Of a stretch of 8,154 nt of DNA, positions 6,533 through 8,154 are shown piece by piece. The DNA comes from an uncultured bacterium (GTDB lineage: Bacteria > Bacillota > Limnochordia > DTU080 > JAAYLA01). Both the position numbers and the translations under genes were made by a program. Position 1 is the stretch's first letter; the number at the start of each line of letters is the position of its first letter. The stretch spans positions 1 to 8,154 of the forward strand of contig CALKAQ010000153.1 of the NCBI GenBank assembly GCA_937983075.1, written 5' to 3'. Below the pieces are notes generated by a model that was given only the letters and a program-made list of their open reading frames with translations, was not told the DNA's origin and did not search any database.

Positions 6533-8154
6533 GACTTCACCCCCTCTGCCGCGCGTTCCCGTGCTGCATGTTTCACCGCGTTGCTATAATGCAAGTCATT
6601 CCATCGGTTGCCGTCGAAGTTTTGGCCACCCATGAAGTTGGTACGATGCTCGGGGTGTCTCTCTGGATCACAGCCCCAAAACCAGGGGAAATCATCCCTG
6701 GGGCGCAGACTTTCCGGTTCCTTCCCACGGTCCTTTTTCCAGTTGATATTCGGTTTCCATCTTAGTATACCGGCGCCGGCTCGACCACCCTTTTTCAGCG
6801 TGGCGGACATGAACGGACGAATGTTTATCCGGACGCCGTCATTGATGTCCGGTTCCCAACCAATTGGCTGTTCATGCAACGGCTTCCAGCGGACAAAAAT
6901 GTCATACGGAGGCTCGCCCTCCAGGATCTTTTTTAGCTGCTCCTGTAGGTCGAGAGCGGCGGCAAGACGAGCGTCCGCACCTTCCTTGCCCTCACGCTGC
7001 TCAACTTTCTGCCGTTCGATCCAGTCACCTAGGTACGTATAGGTCAATGCTTCCAAGGTACGACGACCGTCACCGTTAGGGCCAGCAAGACGGTGATAAT
7101 TGACCAAAGCGTTAAAGCCATCTTTGCGGCCATCCCAGATGTGCCATATGAACGGTCTGTGATGAAACAGTTTGCAGTGTTCCTCGAAGAACTTATCCTG
7201 TAACCACTCCTCGAGGGATGAAGGTGGTCTACCATTAGGAGCCGCAGCTTGGAGAAGCTGCTTTTCCTTTGCTGTCGACCAGTCATTACCGAACGCAGCA
7301 GCAAGAAGATGACGCAGCCGATCCGCCGCTGAACTCTCTCCACGCACGGGGTAAAGACAGACTATTCCGTCCTTGTCGGCAAACTGACTCAGCTCATGAC
7401 AGCGTTTAACCCACTCGCGTGCCTCGGCAGCGAGGTTCATGTCCGGGTCTTGTTCCGCCGGCCAGTGGTAACCGAGTAAACGCGCGACTGCGACCTGGAG
7501 TACGGTATGGGCTTCGGCTTTCACCGGGTGGCCGTGGAATAGCCATTGGGTTGGATCGTTCGATTGGGGCTCGGGTAAACCCTCTGGGTAACGTTCTTTA
7601 GCTATTTTTTTGTATTTCTCTAAGTCGAACTCGACTTCTGCAAAAGCACCTGGTGTAACGTTTACCTTTTGGTTAACAAGCCGAACAGCTGATACAAATT
7701 CATCTGATTCCGCAAATGCCCATATAGGTAAAAGAAGTTCATCATCTTTTGGGATAAGCGGGGCAACAGCATCATTAAAGATGTCACCAGTGAACAAAGT
7801 TACGTGTAATCCATTCATACGCTGTATGGCGACTCCCCATCGACCAAGAACACTAGGTGGAGGAAAGTTATGTGCTCTCGAATCATTGTGAAGTGATCCC
7901 TCTCCATTCTCCCAGCGAACAAGCATTTCTCGCCCAGTATAGAGTGCAGTAGTTTGAGGTGGCCTTTGGATTTTACGCCATATTTCACTCCGGTTATTGA
8001 CCTCCCAGAATTTACATAGAAATCGATTGTCATCCCCTGTAACTAGACCTTGCCACGCTCGGGCATAGTCACCCAAGCGTTCTTTTAATACTGATGATGC
8101 TAGGCGGATGACATATTGACCCCGTCTGAGATTTACTTGGTTTACATACTTAAC
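6529..8154 (-). CDS. pglX: PglX-type BREX DNA adenine methyltransferase, C-terminal part (5' end outside window)
   Basis: Partial gene. A TTG at 8076 could be taken as a start, but codons upstream of it stay open to the window edge and read as ordinary protein, so the true start lies beyond 8154. The visible 541 residues lack the SAM-binding and NPPY catalytic motifs of the family, which lie in the N-terminal half. Visible hallmarks of large Eco57I-like/PglX methylases are QGLVTGDDNRF (partial residues 35-45), the block FIWHIWDGRKDGF (335-347), and YDIFVRWKPLHEQPIGW through DGVRINIRPF (417-448), preceded by a charged helical stretch (about 379-415). In BREX this enzyme methylates an adenine in a host motif, marking self DNA, and is also needed for phage exclusion. 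Its stop overlaps the pglZ start by 4 bp (GTGA). Assignment rests on these C-terminal motifs plus the pglZ-brxL neighbours; without them it could be read as a generic Eco57I-type methylase. Confidence 0.87.
   Translation of the reverse strand, partial: VKYVNQVNLRRGQYVIRLASSVLKERLGDYARAWQGLVTGDDNRFLCKFWEVNNRSEIWRKIQRPPQTTALYTGREMLVRWENGEGSLHNDSRAHNFPPPSVLGRWGVAIQRMNGLHVTLFTGDIFNDAVAPLIPKDDELLLPIWAFAESDEFVSAVRLVNQKVNVTPGAFAEVEFDLEKYKKIAKERYPEGLPEPQSNDPTQWLFHGHPVKAEAHTVLQVAVARLLGYHWPAEQDPDMNLAAEAREWVKRCHELSQFADKDGIVCLYPVRGESSAADRLRHLLAAAFGNDWSTAKEKQLLQAAAPNGRPPSSLEEWLQDKFFEEHCKLFHHRPFIWHIWDGRKDGFNALVNYHRLAGPNGDGRRTLEALTYTYLGDWIERQKVEQREGKEGADARLAAALDLQEQLKKILEGEPPYDIFVRWKPLHEQPIGWEPDINDGVRINIRPFMSATLKKGGRAGAGILRWKPNINWKKDRGKEPESLRPRDDFPWFWGCDPERHPEHRTNFMGGQNFDGNRWNDLHYSNAVKHAARERAAEGVKS
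6538..6546 (-). promoter_or_regulatory. Ribosome binding site of pglZ deciding a GTG start
   Basis: GAGGGGGTG lies five bases before the GTG at 6532-6530, inside the last codons of pglX. It supports GTG as initiator and coupled translation through the GTGA overlap; no ATG lies nearby in frame. Confidence 0.7.

Noticed and set aside
6529..8076. A 515-residue gene starting at TTG 8076
   Set aside because: The 26 codons upstream to the window edge are open and encode protein-like sequence, and the TTG falls just before the QGLVTGDDNRF motif inside the PglX fold, so it is an internal codon of a longer gene.

Overview
This window carries the downstream half of a BREX (bacteriophage exclusion) defence operon and an accessory segment behind it. 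All genes I can support lie on the minus strand, so they read from high to low coordinates. The gene types and strong Shine-Dalgarno sites indicate a bacterium. Composition is roughly balanced in G+C within genes and visibly AT-richer in the intergenic stretch. Nothing in the sequence fixes the phylum; a proteobacterial or Desulfobacterota-type host is only a guess.

Layout, in transcription order. (1) 8154-6529: the C-terminal 541 residues of a PglX-type, Eco57I-like DNA adenine methyltransferase. The frame is open to the window edge, so the catalytic N-terminal part lies outside. (2) 6532-4199: PglZ, an alkaline-phosphatase-superfamily protein of the 'type B' BREX-1 kind. (3) 4202-2142: BrxL, an AAA+ ATPase with a Lon-like C-terminal domain. 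The three genes are joined by 4-bp stop/start overlaps (GTGA and ATGA), a translationally coupled cistron set. The order pglX-pglZ-brxL matches the 3' end of type 1 BREX; brxA, brxB and brxC would be expected beyond 8154. (4) 2141-1308: about 830 bp without an intact gene. It holds one short coding-like remnant just behind brxL, a family of ATGCAACA-type repeats, and many small inverted repeats. (5) 1307-1034: a small gene of unknown function with a good ribosome binding site, broken by a frameshift at about 1133. (6) 1001-90: a 303-residue protein with a NucS/DUF91-like PD-(D/E)XK nuclease core and a DUF5655-like C-terminal domain.

How the parts work together: in known BREX systems PglX modifies an adenine in a short non-palindromic host motif, and PglZ, BrxL and the upstream Brx proteins act with it to block replication of unmodified phage DNA. 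The nuclease at 90-1001 sits where accessory defence genes often sit, but it is separated by about 830 bp of decayed or non-coding DNA and has its own leader, so it is probably expressed independently. I see no clearly new system. The parts most worth a second look are the repeat-rich intergenic region, the frameshifted small gene paired with the nuclease, and the non-canonical Lon-like active site of BrxL.
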